Below the pieces are notes generated by a model. That model was given only the letters and a program-made list of their open reading frames with translations, had not been told where the DNA came from and searched no databases. Positions 1-13,791 of a stretch of DNA of 64,000 nt are shown here, one piece after another. The stretch lies in NCBI GenBank assembly GCA_040954595.2, contig CM082578.2, positions 4,402,001 through 4,466,000 on the forward strand. The letters are read 5' to 3'. This stretch comes from Balanoglossus misakiensis (Eukaryota > Hemichordata). The position numbers and the translations under genes were made by a program. Position 1 is the stretch's first letter; the number at the start of each line of letters is the position of its first letter.

Positions 1-1992
1 CTGCGCGGTACGGTTTACGGTATTCCCAGGACGAACATCAAGTTCAAGGTTACTATCTGCGATAACGAGAAATCCGTGACCCGAACCTGGTTAGTGAAAC
101 GGAACCGACCCTTATAATAAGAACAACATCACCCACGACATCTCAGCGTGGTACCGTTTCCGCCGCATAGCAACAGCACACGAACACTGACTATCGAGGA
201 AGGGGTGTACTGTCCTTATGCCTGATCATGGCATTCCTTCATTTGTGCTGAAAAAATGAATCCTCTTCGTCATTTTCTTAGCATTTGGGTTATACTCTGC
301 CTACATGTTTCAGCACACTGCTACAGCACGCACGCTAGCGTACTTTCCCACCTCCTCCCCGTGCTCAGACTGGCCTTCTGCCGAACTTGTGTAGCCGGGT
401 GCCAAAGACGTGACATGGTTACGCCAGCCCTGTGCTAAGTAAGAAGAGTGAGGGGATTGACTATCGGTATTTAAGTATTTCATTACGAAGCACAATGCGC
501 GGCTGCATCTCAACTGATCAGACTTTGAAGGCCGTGCGAGTACGTCAAGCTGTCGAGCTCGTCTGCCGCGCTCGGTCCTAGTCCATTAAACGACGACTCA
601 ATGTAGTCTCAGTCCCCCTGGCTTGGATGATCGCCAGCTTTCAGGACTCAAATAGATCACAGGGAACGACGGTATTTGAGACGTTTACTATCTGAATTTT
701 CGTGACAGAAAAAAAAGAAGTTCACTGTACGCGCCTGTTGGAGTGCGGGTCGCCGATACTTCTCTCCTTCACGGTTACAAGACCTGCGCGCCCTTTCAGA
801 AATCTCCAGGAATGTTGTAGTTCGAGCTTTTAAGCATGACATAAAATCCTAGGAACGAGGCTGTCGTGCACTGGCAGCAAAAAAAACGCATCTGTTTCAT
901 CCATCGGAATGAAGGAGATGTACACTGTAAAAAGTCTGTGAATTTCAGGTCAAGTGTCCGAAAGTTACTTCTTAAACAATGCTTCTATTGTATTGGCACA
1001 TGCGTAGTTAGTCTGATGGCCAAAGTCAACACACAGTGCTATAATGGGTGGAACAGCTCATGTAAGGGGAGAACATTTGATACTTAAGGAACGGGAAGAA
1101 AATGTATTCTATATGTACATGAAGGGTTTTATATGAAAAGCAATGAACTAGTCTGAGCGTTATGTCTTATCCATATATGCATGTTTCAATATCTGCGATG
1201 ATGATTTATTCTGATTAAAACCCGAGTGGTGGATAAAGTTTTTGAAAATCCTCCGCCCACATTTTAACGAATGGGTCTCCCCTACAAAGTTAGTGCGACC
1301 AACAATGATTTAACAAAAAGGCACTGGTTAGGATGACTTAAGCTTCCATGGGTGTAATTGCAAACACATTGACATGACTGGTAGAATCAAGTGCAAGCTA
1401 TATATCGGCTGGTGTCGTTGGTGTCGTCACATCGCCGCTCTTTACCCTTGTCTGAAAATATATCATCTTTCCGAGTCTAAAAAACGTGGCAAAATGGACC
1501 TGAAACGCCATTTCTGCAATTCCCTCTGCGTGTACCCCATTGACAAAGAGCAAAGGCCTATTCAAAGGTTATCTGAAAGCCCACGTCTGAGTTTTTTTAG
1601 CGATCATAAACTGGCCATGAAGTTTCTTGTAACACAGACCTGTTCGCTTGTATCATCTGAGGAATGTCTTTCAATGTGAGCTTCCCATATCAGGGTATAC
1701 AAGTAGCTGTGCAAGTCGTTGCACTTTTTCTGCGCGTGATCCTCGCCAATATATCATCCGTGTCGCTCGGGCCAAGTTACCGCCATCTCTCGTAAACTGC
1801 ATTTCTCCGAACTTGCAATTGGATAATAAATTACAAGTAGAAAAATCCGACGCACACTGTCGCTATGTTTTGGGAACTTGAGCGGAATTGTACAGAAAAA
1901 ATGGTAAATGACTTTGTATTGAAACTTACTAAAACTAGAAACAGCCAAAATAACTTTAGAACTTGACGTTACCTTTTCCATATATGCAGCCA
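1..1992. other. Non-coding stretch, no gene recognised
   Basis: I see no gene with recognisable domains here. Frame 1 of the plus strand is open from the first base to a TAA at 112-114 (38 codons), which could be the tail of a terminal exon but is short enough to arise by chance. The other open frames are short, low in complexity and without conserved motifs. Confidence 0.4.
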
Positions 1993-2113
1993 AGGGAGCG
2001 TTCAGTAATTACGAGGGGGGATGGGCCGGGGGAATCAAGGGGTGGGTCACTTTTTACAGTCCAGGTGTACGCTGAATCCCCCGGTCCACCCCTGTAATTA
2101 CTTAAGGCTCCCT
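1993..2113. mobile_element. MITE-like palindromic element (121 bp)
   Basis: The sequence begins AGGGAGCGTTCAGTAATTAC and ends with its imperfect reverse complement (GTAATTACTTAAGGCTCCCT). G-rich and C-rich blocks inside the arms also pair. This is the form of a small non-autonomous DNA transposon with terminal inverted repeats. I see no clear target-site duplication, so the superfamily is unknown and the exact ends are provisional. Confidence 0.55.
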
Positions 2114-2949
2114 AATACAGTTTTCGCGAATTCAAAGTAAGAGTCTGGCTGACAAACCGCAATCGTGAACATCGAGGGAATTAGTTGGCATTTCAATCGA
2201 TATAGACGATCTTATTGCACACAAAACCACCTGTGCTCGCGTCAAAATCGCATCAGATGCACACTTCAAGTCCAATCAGTACATGTGTCTACCCAGTTCT
2301 AAAGTATGCCGCTGACTATGAAATAACCCACCGAAACACTCGCGCGAAAAAAGTTGATCCCCTCTTTAAAATACCACATGTAATTTCTGTCGTTTTCGTT
2401 TACAGCGTGTAATGCGACCGGCAACATTCCCGACCGCTGATTTTTTTTCCTTTTATCAAATGTCAAGGGACAACGCGGCCCACGTTCGAATGACAAATTG
2501 CTACGACCACGAGAAATTAATTACACCATGACTAATGCTGAGTGCAAAGTCCATGTATGTAGACGTTTATCTGCCAACCGTGAGTGACCCACATCTAGGG
2601 TCATCATTTGCATCAAGTAAACGCCAGGGATGTAGGGCCGAAAAGTTCTGATAGAACTGTTTGGGATTTGCACTATTTCCAGCAATGTGTGCCGCGCACT
2701 CCTGTCCAAATATCGGAAGTCGGGATATTAGCCCCAATCTAATTCCAGTGTGCATATACAGGCGCATGTACTTAAGTAAACAGGCGCGTTAAAATATTTA
2801 CAGTTTCAGAAAGAAATGTTATAATAATCAAATTCGTTGTCATTTAATGGAAAAACATATATGCTAAGATCAAGCACGATGTGCTGATATCTGAAGAACT
2901 TTTTAAAAGTCCTGTGATCATGTCAGACTAATATTCCTGATGTCAGATT
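2114..2949. other. Non-coding stretch, nothing recognised
   Basis: Short overlapping open frames only; no domain, splice-bounded exon or RNA gene recognised. Confidence 0.4.
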
Positions 2950-3252
2950 AAGGTGGTCTGTGCCTCGAAAATCAGTCCTAAACTTTTTGTCATTTTTTGC
3001 TCAAATCAACTTACACAATTGGAGATCACCGTGTACAACATTTTGAAAACACCTTGGTTTTGAAATTTAAAATGGCCGCCAATCTCTACGTTACCTCTAT
3101 TGAGACACTTTAATTAGTTTTCTGTATGATAAACACCCTGTCTACTTCTTCTCAAAAAGATTCCCTGCACACGTTAATATAACAAAGAACTGATTTTTTG
3201 AAGATTATCTTTAGTAAGAAAGAAAATCTGTCCCCGAGGCCCAAACTACCTT
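2950..3252. mobile_element. MITE-like element with ~18-bp terminal inverted repeats
   Basis: The left end reads AAGGTGGTCTGTGCCTCG. The right end, reverse complemented, reads AAGGTAGTTTGGGCCTCGG. The interior is AT-rich and non-coding, including an AAAATGGCCGCCA word common in invertebrate interspersed repeats. The left end is preceded by TT, giving TTAA, but TTAA is not repeated on the right, so I do not assign a superfamily. Confidence 0.5.
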
Positions 3253-6200
3253 GACATGGAACAGGACATTTAGGACGAACACGATAATTGTAAATACGCG
3301 CCATCCCATACTCAGTCCAGTAAAAGCAAAAACATCACTGCAAAATCAAGAGTTGATAAATTCAAGCAGATTTTTTACATATAAAGCTGCTTCTAACATT
3401 GGATAACCATTCTTGGCTGTGGATAATCGCTAAGATCCTCTCTGTATACCTAAACAGGAAACTGTCTGTAAAATGTGCAAAAAACAATAATTACCTTCTC
3501 GCTTCACCCTATGGACGTGTCCTTCGGTTTCCCCATGGTCATCAGTTTCCCTGTAATACAAGAATCGGGATGTTTCTTTTATTGCCTCAAAGAAACACAT
3601 AAAAAACTTTTCATGTGTGTTTTTATACCTTGATATGAGTAATATATACGGTGTGTATGTGCTTTGTATATATTAACGGGTTTTCAAATGTTGTTTTGCT
3701 TGTCTAAATACTGGACACGGAACTGCGGGTCGCCAGAAATCTCGATAAACCACACTAGGTCACGTTCGTCCACATCACGTGTTGCGTGTAAACCGTCCAG
3801 GTCAGACGGGCAAGAATGGAAAAACTGTTTTGTCGGACCTACATGTATTTATCGCGCAGAGCAGCACCCCCACGTTAAAACGTTACAGCCAGTTGAAACA
3901 AAACATTGAGTTTTGTGTGGTAGCGTTGTCGCAGACATTAAAACGGGCGTTTATGGAAATGTGCCAGGTAGAATATCCGTGATTCTGTAAGTGACTCCGT
4001 GGGAATGTTATCGTTAAGATCAGCTGAAGTGGTGATTCCATCAAATATGGTCATGACCACGCCATGTATGGCAGTCCTGAGTACATCCATTAAACTTTAT
4101 AGAGGATCTAAATATAAGAATTTCATAACATTGTCTAGAACAGTTTCTTTTCATTGCTATGAATCATAAAAAGTGTCCTGAAATTCAATATAGACTCAGC
4201 CTCGACCGAAACAAAAGAATCGAGGGTCTTAACAGACTATTGGCAGGCCCATTGTATTTTCTGGTGACGTGGGAGACGTATCTAAGCAACGGCGATGACG
4301 CACGACGACATTTATATTTCAGCAAATGCTGAAGATTTAGAAGTTGACCATTGGCTGTAAACGGCTGTGCTCTGCATATACGTTTTTCCTGTGGCAGTTA
4401 TATACAATTTTAAACGTTAGGCCACGTGGCTTGGTCGTGACTTAGAAGGTGGAAAATTACACGATCTTTAACGTCCACTCAATTATTTTTGGTTTTGCAC
4501 AATTTTGCTGAGTCACACATGCGACTCGGACGAAGCCACCGAATGGAAGTGAAATAATCTTTTCTCGCAACACACTTTCAAAGCAGGTAAAATTGGCTAC
4601 AAATATAAATAAATATTTTTAAGATCAAGTTTTTGGAAAATCTTACAGGTTTCTTGGTGTGTAAAACCCCAAAATAACTGAACGGGCTTTCTGGCAAATT
4701 CCATCAAATATATTATATACATGTACCATATAAGCCTTGTGTGCGCTCTCGCGGGGACCTGCAATTATAAATTACAAACGGGACCAAACATTTCACCGCC
4801 AACAAAGCATGTTCATTGGACGTTCATCAAGCTTGCCGCCAAACCTGCCCTATTCTAACAAAATTTCCCGCGTTTGGCTGAGGGTCATGAGCTGAACACA
4901 AACATCCGAAAACACGTATTTTAAGGTCACCAAATTTTGGCCCTAAATGCCATCAACTTCTAACAGTCGAATTCAACATTATTTCCATTTGGCCTGTAGA
5001 GTCAGAAAAGCGGCAAGTCTGTCTTACTCCATAGCCAAATTGGATCTATAACGGCGTTGTAAAAACGCACAATTCAACCTGTTACTGTTACGGTTACTGT
5101 CAACAGCGCTGTGCACCAGAACCGGCAAAGTTTGCAACGAAGCCTCCCTGGCCCTTATCTACCCGCCTATGTGCAAAAACACGAACTCTTCATTTCAGTT
5201 TATATGGGTGTCTAACAACCATACGGCGTAATACACTGTGCAAGTTAAATGCCGGTTTTATCACGGACAGACATGACTCTTGTTATCTTTTCGTAGCCAT
5301 ATAATACAAAAGCCAGATGCATTCGCCTGTCAACAAACGCAACCAATAATATTAACTGCACGTTGTAAACAACTGCGTGACTTATTCTTGACCTCAGCTC
5401 GATGATTTAAAACGAGACAGTGACCGTCACTCTGGTTTAGCGTTGGCATGCTGCAGACCATGACCGGATTTTAACTCAGTCGACAGTGATTTTTTATTGT
5501 TAACGCCGGTATTTTGCTCGGGAGTGGGGGACTGTTTCAGACTCACTGAGCTCAGCTGTTAACTGACGTGATAGCGGAGAATGAACTCACTGTGTCCCAT
5601 ATGTAGAAATCATGCGCAGAAAACAAGTGGTCAATCTAAATAAATCTTCAATCCGATGTAAGTTCCGGGCAAAATTTATCTTTTTGTTTTCTATAAAAAA
5701 TGTATTTTCTGTTGTGTTGGTATGATTGATCGCAGCAGCTGCTGAAGGGGGTTCTCTCATTTGTCATTTGCAGGCGGACAGACAGACTGTTCAAACAGCA
5801 ACTGTACAAGAGAATTCCAGTGTTTCGCACCAGCGTCTGTCATGGTAGACCCGGTGAATACATGGCACCCGTTGAATAATGCTGGGACAACCGTAAATGC
5901 TGAGAATGGCTTGATTTTACCGGTACATGTTGTCGAAGACCCCACCCCCCCTCACCCAGTTTTCTTCCTGTTGATGTGAAGTCAACGCTATAACAGCGAC
6001 GGACAAAACAGTTTATGCAGTCTGCCAAGTCCCCCCCCCCCCGACAACTGAAAATTCAAACAGCGGTGCCTGTGTCCAGTCGTTCAACCTTGCAAAAAGC
6101 CGGCCCCGAATTTGCCATATAGGTCTCATAAGAAGTGAACCTCTCGCTCAAACCAATGATAACTTGTGACGTCAAAGACGCCAGCAGGAGAAGAGATAGT

Positions 6201-9200
6201 GGGGTCTACCAGTATTTACACAGCCCATCGTTGTGTCCAAGAGAGCATCGAAAGTTCGCGACACCAGGGGCAGAACTAAATCATGAAGCGAATGAAATAC
6301 AGGAATCGGACTAACGTGTCATGACAAATCATTAAATCGCCCCGAGGATTTTCGAGCAAAGACAGTTTAACCGATTTGGATCGTCTCAGTCATCCGATAA
6401 AAAAGTATTTGAACTGCGTTACACGACGTACTACACATCGAAAATGACCAGTCCGTAAGAGCAACTGCACTAGTTCAGAGGGCGCGAATATGTAACACCA
6501 TCTGTCGTTTATCAAACGTCTCATGATCAATTGGTGACAGTTTGAAGGAGGAAATATTTTTAAGCGGAAACTATCATGGCGAATAGACGCGCAAAGTGGG
6601 TGAGAGGCAAAGACTTCATCTCTCGTTAGTTTGGGATGATTTTCTTTTTTTGGACGATCCCGGGGAGGGGGGTGGGGGTTGCTGAAGAAAAGGGGGATTT
6701 GTTTTGCCCGGCACCACTCGTCAACTTAAAAATCAACTAGAACTGTACATTCAGGAAATAGGGTGCAGTGTCCCTTTTGGATGAGACAGCGCAGCGTAGA
6801 CTGACATCTGCTTAGAATCAGACGGACATGAAACGTCCTTTACAAAGTCGTCGCCATAAGGTGAAGAAATCAGATACGGATGTTGACAATTAGGAGTTCG
6901 TCGCGTTGGGGCTAAAGTGCTTAGTGTGGACCAAAATGACCGAGAAAATCCTAGCCGCTGCTCGTCAATTGTCAAGTTCAAATTTAGCTCGTAATTGACC
7001 GCACAGTTTAGTCATTTTCGTGCGGGCCCGGTCAGTCACAGTGAATGGGGGACACGCGGTGCACGCGGCATGGTTGTGTTCTGACTTAGTCCAGTTACGA
7101 ATAGACAATATTTTTAAATCAAAGGTGCGTTAAAAACAAGCAAGACAAGAAACATACTGCGGCCCCGTCCTAGTTGTCTGCTTTGAAATGATATATTTCA
7201 TGTTGGACTGTCCACTAACAGCACCGAATAAATCTTTCCGAGTTTTGCAAACATTTTGCTCTTTGATTACTGGAGCAATGGTTTGAACTGGTTCCAAAGC
7301 ATGAACGTATTTGGCGATCGGCTGCTCCGCCTCGTACATCACGGAGATTGAGTCGACTATAAAACATGTTGTACTTACGAGATAATCCCGTTTGAAAGTT
7401 CTTCAGGCCCACGGTGGACGAAGCACAAGGAATGTTGAAGTAGATATGTGAACAGTAGAGTGCGGTGGAGAAAGCCTACCATCTTCGCAGCAACGTGTGG
7501 GACTCGGAGTCACAGAGAGAAAGCGCCGGTCACCGATCTGTGTTTCTGCACTACACCGAGAACTAAACCTGAACTTGAATGACTATGCGTGTTCAGTACC
7601 TCATCCAAGCACAGATGAAATCCGTCGACGGTTGGACTAACGATGAAAAACAAGACAAAAAAGGACTAAGAGAAAAAAAATTGGATGTGACTTTCCAGTA
7701 TGGTCGCCTTGCTGACGTACCGGTTAGCGGTATGTCTGTAGCAAGTTCGGCCAGGCTCGGAAAGTCAAGCCAAAGTGAGCCCTGGTTCGGACTAGGGCGT
7801 GCTTTTATACCGATGTGGTCACCCCTGCGTTTAGTACAGAAAGTATAAAATAAACGACTTGGAAAATGCTACTGCCCAACATGCTGCGCTGCACGCCTAA
7901 TTTCAAAGGCAGCTCCCTCTCACAAGAGCCGACTGCCGGACACGTCATGCTTACCCATCATTCGCTGACCGGTCAACTTTTATGTTCGTCTATGGGAATT
8001 TTCAACACATCTGATAGAGGGGCAAAGGCGTGCCGGAGTACCGATAAATCTCGTCTGAATGCCCCAGACGGTTGCTTAAAATAACGATGCTAATTGGACT
8101 TTGGGGGAAATGAAGGGATGGGGCATGATCAATCCACATTATGTGTTGCGTTTTCGGAGAGCAGACTTCCCCGGCGTTGCTGTCGGTCTGTATATAGTAT
8201 GGCCCCCATGGTGAATAATTCGCACATATTAAAGTCCCAGTAACTCTTACTTTTGGCTATTTTTTTCAATTTTTTTTGCGTATGTATAAACTCCGGTTCT
8301 TTGTTCTAAAGCTTTGAATACAATGTATGTTCAGTTTTTACCTTCTCACATAATATGAATAATTCTTATTGCTGACAAATTAATTCAAGTCTGGAGTTGA
8401 GTTCAATTTTCAACCATTACAATGCTGATTACTACAAATAGGGTTGTGTGAAGAACAATATACAGAGAATCTAACACGAGCAGGGAAATACCATTATCAC
8501 CATTTGCTAATAGTCATGCTCAAAAATGGACCCGGCGACTGAAAAAAAAAACTTTCCCAATTCTCCGGTCTGGAAAATAAGTGACTGTTTTCTCGACAAA
8601 TCAGAGAACAAATAATTAAGTAAGATAAGTTATTTTGCATGCCATTTCGTTCCAAATTTCCCAAAATTCCAAATAAACGCCGATATTGCAGTGAGGAAAT
8701 AGCTGATTGTTCTGTTTTTTTCTTTCTAAATCTTCGAAACAAGACCTTCCGGATTGCCATTTAAAGTTTACGCGGGATTTCGCACAAAATTACGTAAGCA
8801 GAACAGAAACGTTTAACTTTATTGGTTGCTTGTTTCCGATTCAAGGACGCGGCACCGACATTTAACCATTAAAGCACGTGCAACACGTTGCTAAAGTCCT
8901 TTCAAGTTGTGTCTATCCCGACATGCATCTGGGAGGCAAGTAGCGTCAGATTGTACAGTAGCGCCTATTCAGGCCGCCTATTGGCGGAGACCACTTTATT
9001 CGTGTTTGAATACCGAACTTGGTCTGTCTGTCTGTCTGTTCAATTCTACTCTCTTTCTCTCAAATCGCGATATATTGACGACATATACGGACACCCAGGT
9101 ACCTTCACAGACACAAACAGTAAAATAGAAATCTTTGGTTTCTGAAATTCAAGTAGATATTCCATACAACTTGACATATCTTGATGCGATTGGTAACGGG

Positions 9201-10203
9201 TCTCAATGAAATTGAAAATAAATTACACGCGGGTGCAATTATTTTCGAATTGTCCAATCACGTCCATTCCGCAAATCGGCTTGATAGGTAGGTGACAAGA
9301 TCGCGCCCACTCTATATTGGGAGAGAGTCATGGGTCAAGGAGTCTACCAGACAAATCTCTGATATTTCTCTTAAAGTTTGACTTCTAACCTAGGCTAGGT
9401 CTTGGTTTTTGTCAACTATCACGCGTAGTATAGTATTCACTCATCCTAAACACGGTCGCTGCACGGTATCGCAAGCACCGAAATTCACTGCATTGCATAT
9501 ACACGACGTGACAAGGTACACGACCCAACAGCCACTTTGACAACGATTATACCGATGAACGTGCAATAGCTCGTGCACTTCATGTAAACAATCGCACGAC
9601 TTCGCCGTGGGCCTCCCGTCGGTCACTTGACACGATAATTTCCGTCTGTGCATTTCACCTTTCTCACACTTTGAAGTGGCAAACCTGTCCATTCTGACTA
9701 TAATTTCACAAACAATTGATTTCAGATAACATATTAATTATTATTTCCGGTAAAGCTTTGTAACGTTAAAGGTAACTTAACGTTGAACGACCTTGCAAGT
9801 TTTTATCTGTGGCTCCACCGATCCAACTCTTGACACTCGCTTGGTAGCGCATAGCGGTCGATAACCTGATCTTCATCAGTTCTGCTGCCTACGCCGAACG
9901 GACAATACCAGGATATCCTGGGTGTAGCCTCTGAAGTAAATAGACCTAACTAACTGGGGAAAACAGTGAGAAATACAAGAAAGCCGTCTGATCAAGTGAA
10001 ACTGGATATACAGGACAGTTTTGTTTTCAACTGAAGTCTCGTGCATGTGACACAGCCTAAGAAACATATCAGTTTTTCGGTGAAAACCTACAAAGAAATC
10101 ATAATACGTCTTCAGCATGAAACTGTATAGAAAATCTCTATCTGAATTACGATAATCATAGACTTGGTCTTACGGAGTGATACAGGCAACTTCTTTCACG
10201 CAT
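3253..10203. other. Non-coding stretch with one weak exon candidate
   Basis: No gene is recognised across about 7 kb. A G-rich run on the plus strand near 6,661-6,697 has four runs of at least four G and could form a quadruplex. A short TCTG microsatellite lies near 9,022-9,040. One splice-bounded candidate exon at 5,774-5,922 is listed separately. This could be intergenic DNA or long introns of genes whose exons lie outside the window. Confidence 0.4.
5774..5922 (+). CDS. Candidate cysteine-containing exon (weak)
   Basis: A 149-base interval is preceded by a pyrimidine-containing tract ending CATTTGCAG and followed by GTACAT. It is open in one frame, which starts GGQTDCSNSNCTREFQCFAP, with three closely spaced cysteines and two N-glycosylation-like sequons. 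Such a composition would suit an extracellular protein. The donor is weak, the two ends have different phases, and I recognise no family. No neighbouring exon supports it. Confidence 0.2.
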
Positions 10204-10294
10204 GTGATGTGATGTAATGTAATGTAATGTAATGTAATGTAATGTAATGTAATGTAATGTAATGTAATGTAATGTAATGTAATGTAATGTAATA
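10204..10294. repeat. Pentanucleotide microsatellite (TAATG)n
   Basis: About 17 near-perfect copies of TAATG, starting with two TGATG variants and ending in TAATA. Non-coding: the open frame through it on the minus strand only reflects a stop-free pentamer. Confidence 0.95.
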
Positions 10295-13200
10295 TACAAA
10301 GACGTCACCATGAGAGTAGAGTTTAGGTTTCTTTAAGACGCGAACGCGCGACAAGATCAAACACGGAAATAAAAGACAATAAAACAAAACGACTGCGTAT
10401 AGCCACCGCAGTTGAATTACTGAATTTCGTTTCCATAGGTTCAGAGAACTGACATCCATTTACAACCAACCAGGACGGCAATTTCATTCTGCAATTTCTC
10501 CCGTATTTGCTACACACTCTTAAGCGAGAAGTAACATTAAGAGATGATGTCCAATGTAGCGCCCATACCCCAAAAGTGCAAGTATCTCATTCGTACCCGG
10601 AACCAAAGCATCATAATTCTCGTGGACGTGAAATTCGATGCGCACATCTGTGACATCTCCACGACGCCGGCGGTCTTTTGACTCGGATGAGGAACAGTGA
10701 AAAGGGTATTTTCGCGAATGCCGACCACGTCCGACTCAATCGGCACATCGGCGCCGCTACGACCTGCCAGGTACTAAAGTATATTCTCAGAAGATTTCCT
10801 CGGATGAGTAAAGAAAGAAAGATGGGTGTCATGTCGCCTTACATACGTGGCACACTTCTCGATCCGATATTGAATTAAAACCCGGCACCTTTTAAACAGC
10901 GATAAAGGAAGTCCTCAAGTTTATCGGGTGTTTAAACTTCGGCGCTCTCTGACGAAACTGTTGACGCATGCACAGTAACCACGGAGGTGTAAAGGGAGAT
11001 GGGACGACCTTAACCCAAGTCTGCGAGGTGACGCGGAACGGCTCCTAAAATACTTGTGGCGGGGACCCGTCCACATGTCATTGTGAATTAGATACACACT
11101 GAAGTACTCGTTGATGGATAACTAATATCACATCCTCCCATGTACAGGGCTAGCAGAATGTAGGTATTTTCTCCACTGGCGTGTGATTACATAAGTTTAA
11201 AACGAAAGACGATGTTTTGACATGCGCCCACGATTGATAGCTGTAAAGAGAGAGTCAGCAGGTTTAGAAGGAAAGGCCGTTAGATTTGTACAAGCAAGCC
11301 TATGCTTTGCGTTATTACGCAACAGAAATTGAATTTTGTAAAACAAAGTATCGTGTTAGCGCCTCTCGACGGCGTCTCTCGTCGTCACAGCTGCTAGTTT
11401 ATTTATGAGGCCAATTTGTAGTACTCAACTCCAACAGTATATTTTTGCCAAGCCTACCTATGCTGTTGTCTACAAAGAATGGGTATATTGATCATTTGAG
11501 AGAGAGGGGGAGAGAGGGAGGGAGAGAGAGAAACGGGCAGACAGAGACAAAGCCTTGGAAAGTTGAAAGACATCACGTGGGTGAAGTGTAATATTTTTCT
11601 CAGAGTGTTGACAATTGCATAAATACGTATTGCCTTTGACTAATTCTTGTGCATTCGCGCGACACTCACGTAGTAAATGACATTTAGCGAATTTTATCCA
11701 AATCCCCTTCAGTTTTCTCAGACTTTTCCTGGTGACATAAACATTAGAAGCGAATATTTCCCATACATGTATTTGTCGATCTACAGGATTGGCGTCTCTC
11801 GTAGTGGTAATGACCTCATGTGTACTGTATGACAAGGCCATTTCTCGCCGATACAGTCACTGGAAAGTTATTCAAAGTGTGAGTTGGAATCATTATAATT
11901 ACATGTACATGTAGTTCGACCCCTGGATGACCAGGGTCCGAAATGTACCGAACAAAACGTTTGCAACGCTGTAACTAGCAGACGATGCCTGTCACTTGGC
12001 ACCGGAAATAGTACCATCCCCTGCATATATACCATTTCAGAGCCAAGAAACCATGGAAACGGGAAAATAGATTATAATCTATAACCACTATCAATGCATT
12101 GACTCCCAAACTCACATGCATGGTTCTTGAAAATATCGCAGATAAGAGCGTTGTTAAATCATTACTCATTGCAAGTCGGCGCAACATGCGCGATTGTAGA
12201 AATATAAATTAATTTCAAATTTGAAGCGTCTCATGGGGTCAACATGAAAAAGTGACCATCGATTGCAGCTTCGGAAATTATTCCCGATGAACGATCTGCC
12301 TTAATTGGTATTTGGTATGGTACTGCTGTAAGGATATCATTGACGTATTATAGTAAATTAATGTAGCGAAAAAATAATAATATGTTATCAATAAAATATT
12401 AGTACAAGCCAACAATCTTTCTTCCAAATATGTACTAAGAGCCGTATCTTTAGAGAAAATGTCGGAAATTGTTATCTGGTGGCCGTATCGTGAATCACCA
12501 AAATTAATGAGTTATACTTGCGCCACGTCTGAAAGAAATCAGACATGTCTGGGTTTGGGCTGCGAAAGAACGAATGAATATATGTCCTGAGGACTGTGTT
12601 CGCGGAGAGACACGATAATGATTTAAATGGGTAAATAGCCAACATTTTTAAGACACTACAATTTAGTGGCACGGCACGAATACATGTAGGTGATGGCTAT
12701 ACACGTACATACATGTACATCTATATTGGTCCGTAGTTGCCCCATGGATTCTCGTGAAACAAGGGTCGATGGTTTCACTCTGAAAACGTAATGTGATTAT
12801 TGTTACCCCCTTATAAAAGCTATACATACTTTTGAAATACTCATAATCACAAATAAACAAGAACTGTCAATATATTCACGCCCCGGCGCATTATTAGAGG
12901 AGCACATGAAAAGTCTGTTTCATAGCGCATGTCTTGTCTTGAATCAGTGGAATTACTGAAGTTTTAGAAGAATTATCAAAGTTTTCACTGACTGAAACTA
13001 GAATAAAATGTAAAAGTGGGTGAAAAAAGCATATATCAGATAAAGTAACTGCATGTAGTTAGCAAATAGATAGTAGTACTATTTATTTACATACGTACTT
13101 TCTTGATTATGGTAACACTTGGCCTGTCTTGCGGACATTAATTACAGAATACATAATTTTTCATTTTTTTTTCTTTTTCGCGGCCGTTTTTCCCAAACCC

Positions 13201-13754
13201 AGGGCGAAACAGCCGGTGGACATCATTGGTCACGTACGCACGGAGAAAGGAGTGAGATGGTTAACAGATCATTCACCGAATGATATGTGATCTCACAGAT
13301 CAATCTGACCACCCATCTATACACAGCGAACGGTTCCGATGTACGGTCTCACTTGCAAAGCTTGGCTGCCCCAGGCGGCGGGGGTGAAGGACCCTTGTAT
13401 TCATCCCACCCCGGCGTTAATGCGCGACCCTTGATTCAGTCTCTTGCAGGCCGAGAGTTGCAATAATTCAAGGACACCCGACTGCGTGCCCACTTATCAG
13501 TGTGCTCGTATGCAAACGCATGCAAAGCTTGGTCATTAGCAGATACTTGTATGTTGTTGTTTTTAATACTTTTTACAGATGTACATGTACAAAAGACCGA
13601 TAGATATCAGTTTGGGTGCCTTTCAAATCATGGCCTAAAATAAAAATCGTCGGGTGTATTTTATAGCTAAACCATCATAAATAAACAAAACATGTTATTT
13701 GTGTTGTGATTCGCCAATGTGCTGTCACATAGGGTGTGTCAGTTTGGCGCTGTT

Positions 13755-13791
13755 GCCAGGCAGGCAACAGTCCCGAAAACTGTTGCCTGGC
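13755..13791. repeat. Short quasi-palindrome (hairpin)
   Basis: GCCAGGCAGGCAACAGT and ACTGTTGCCTGGC are inverted copies apart from a four-base insertion in the left arm, with a 7-nt loop. It may be a solo transposon end or chance. Confidence 0.35.

Noticed and set aside
10196-10459. Minus-strand frame of 87 codons with a YITLH repeat
   Set aside because: It is the translation of the TAATG microsatellite, which has no stop in that frame.
11470-11841. 123-codon minus-strand frame ending in Ser/Leu repeats
   Set aside because: The end is a GA-rich low-complexity tract; no domain or splice support.
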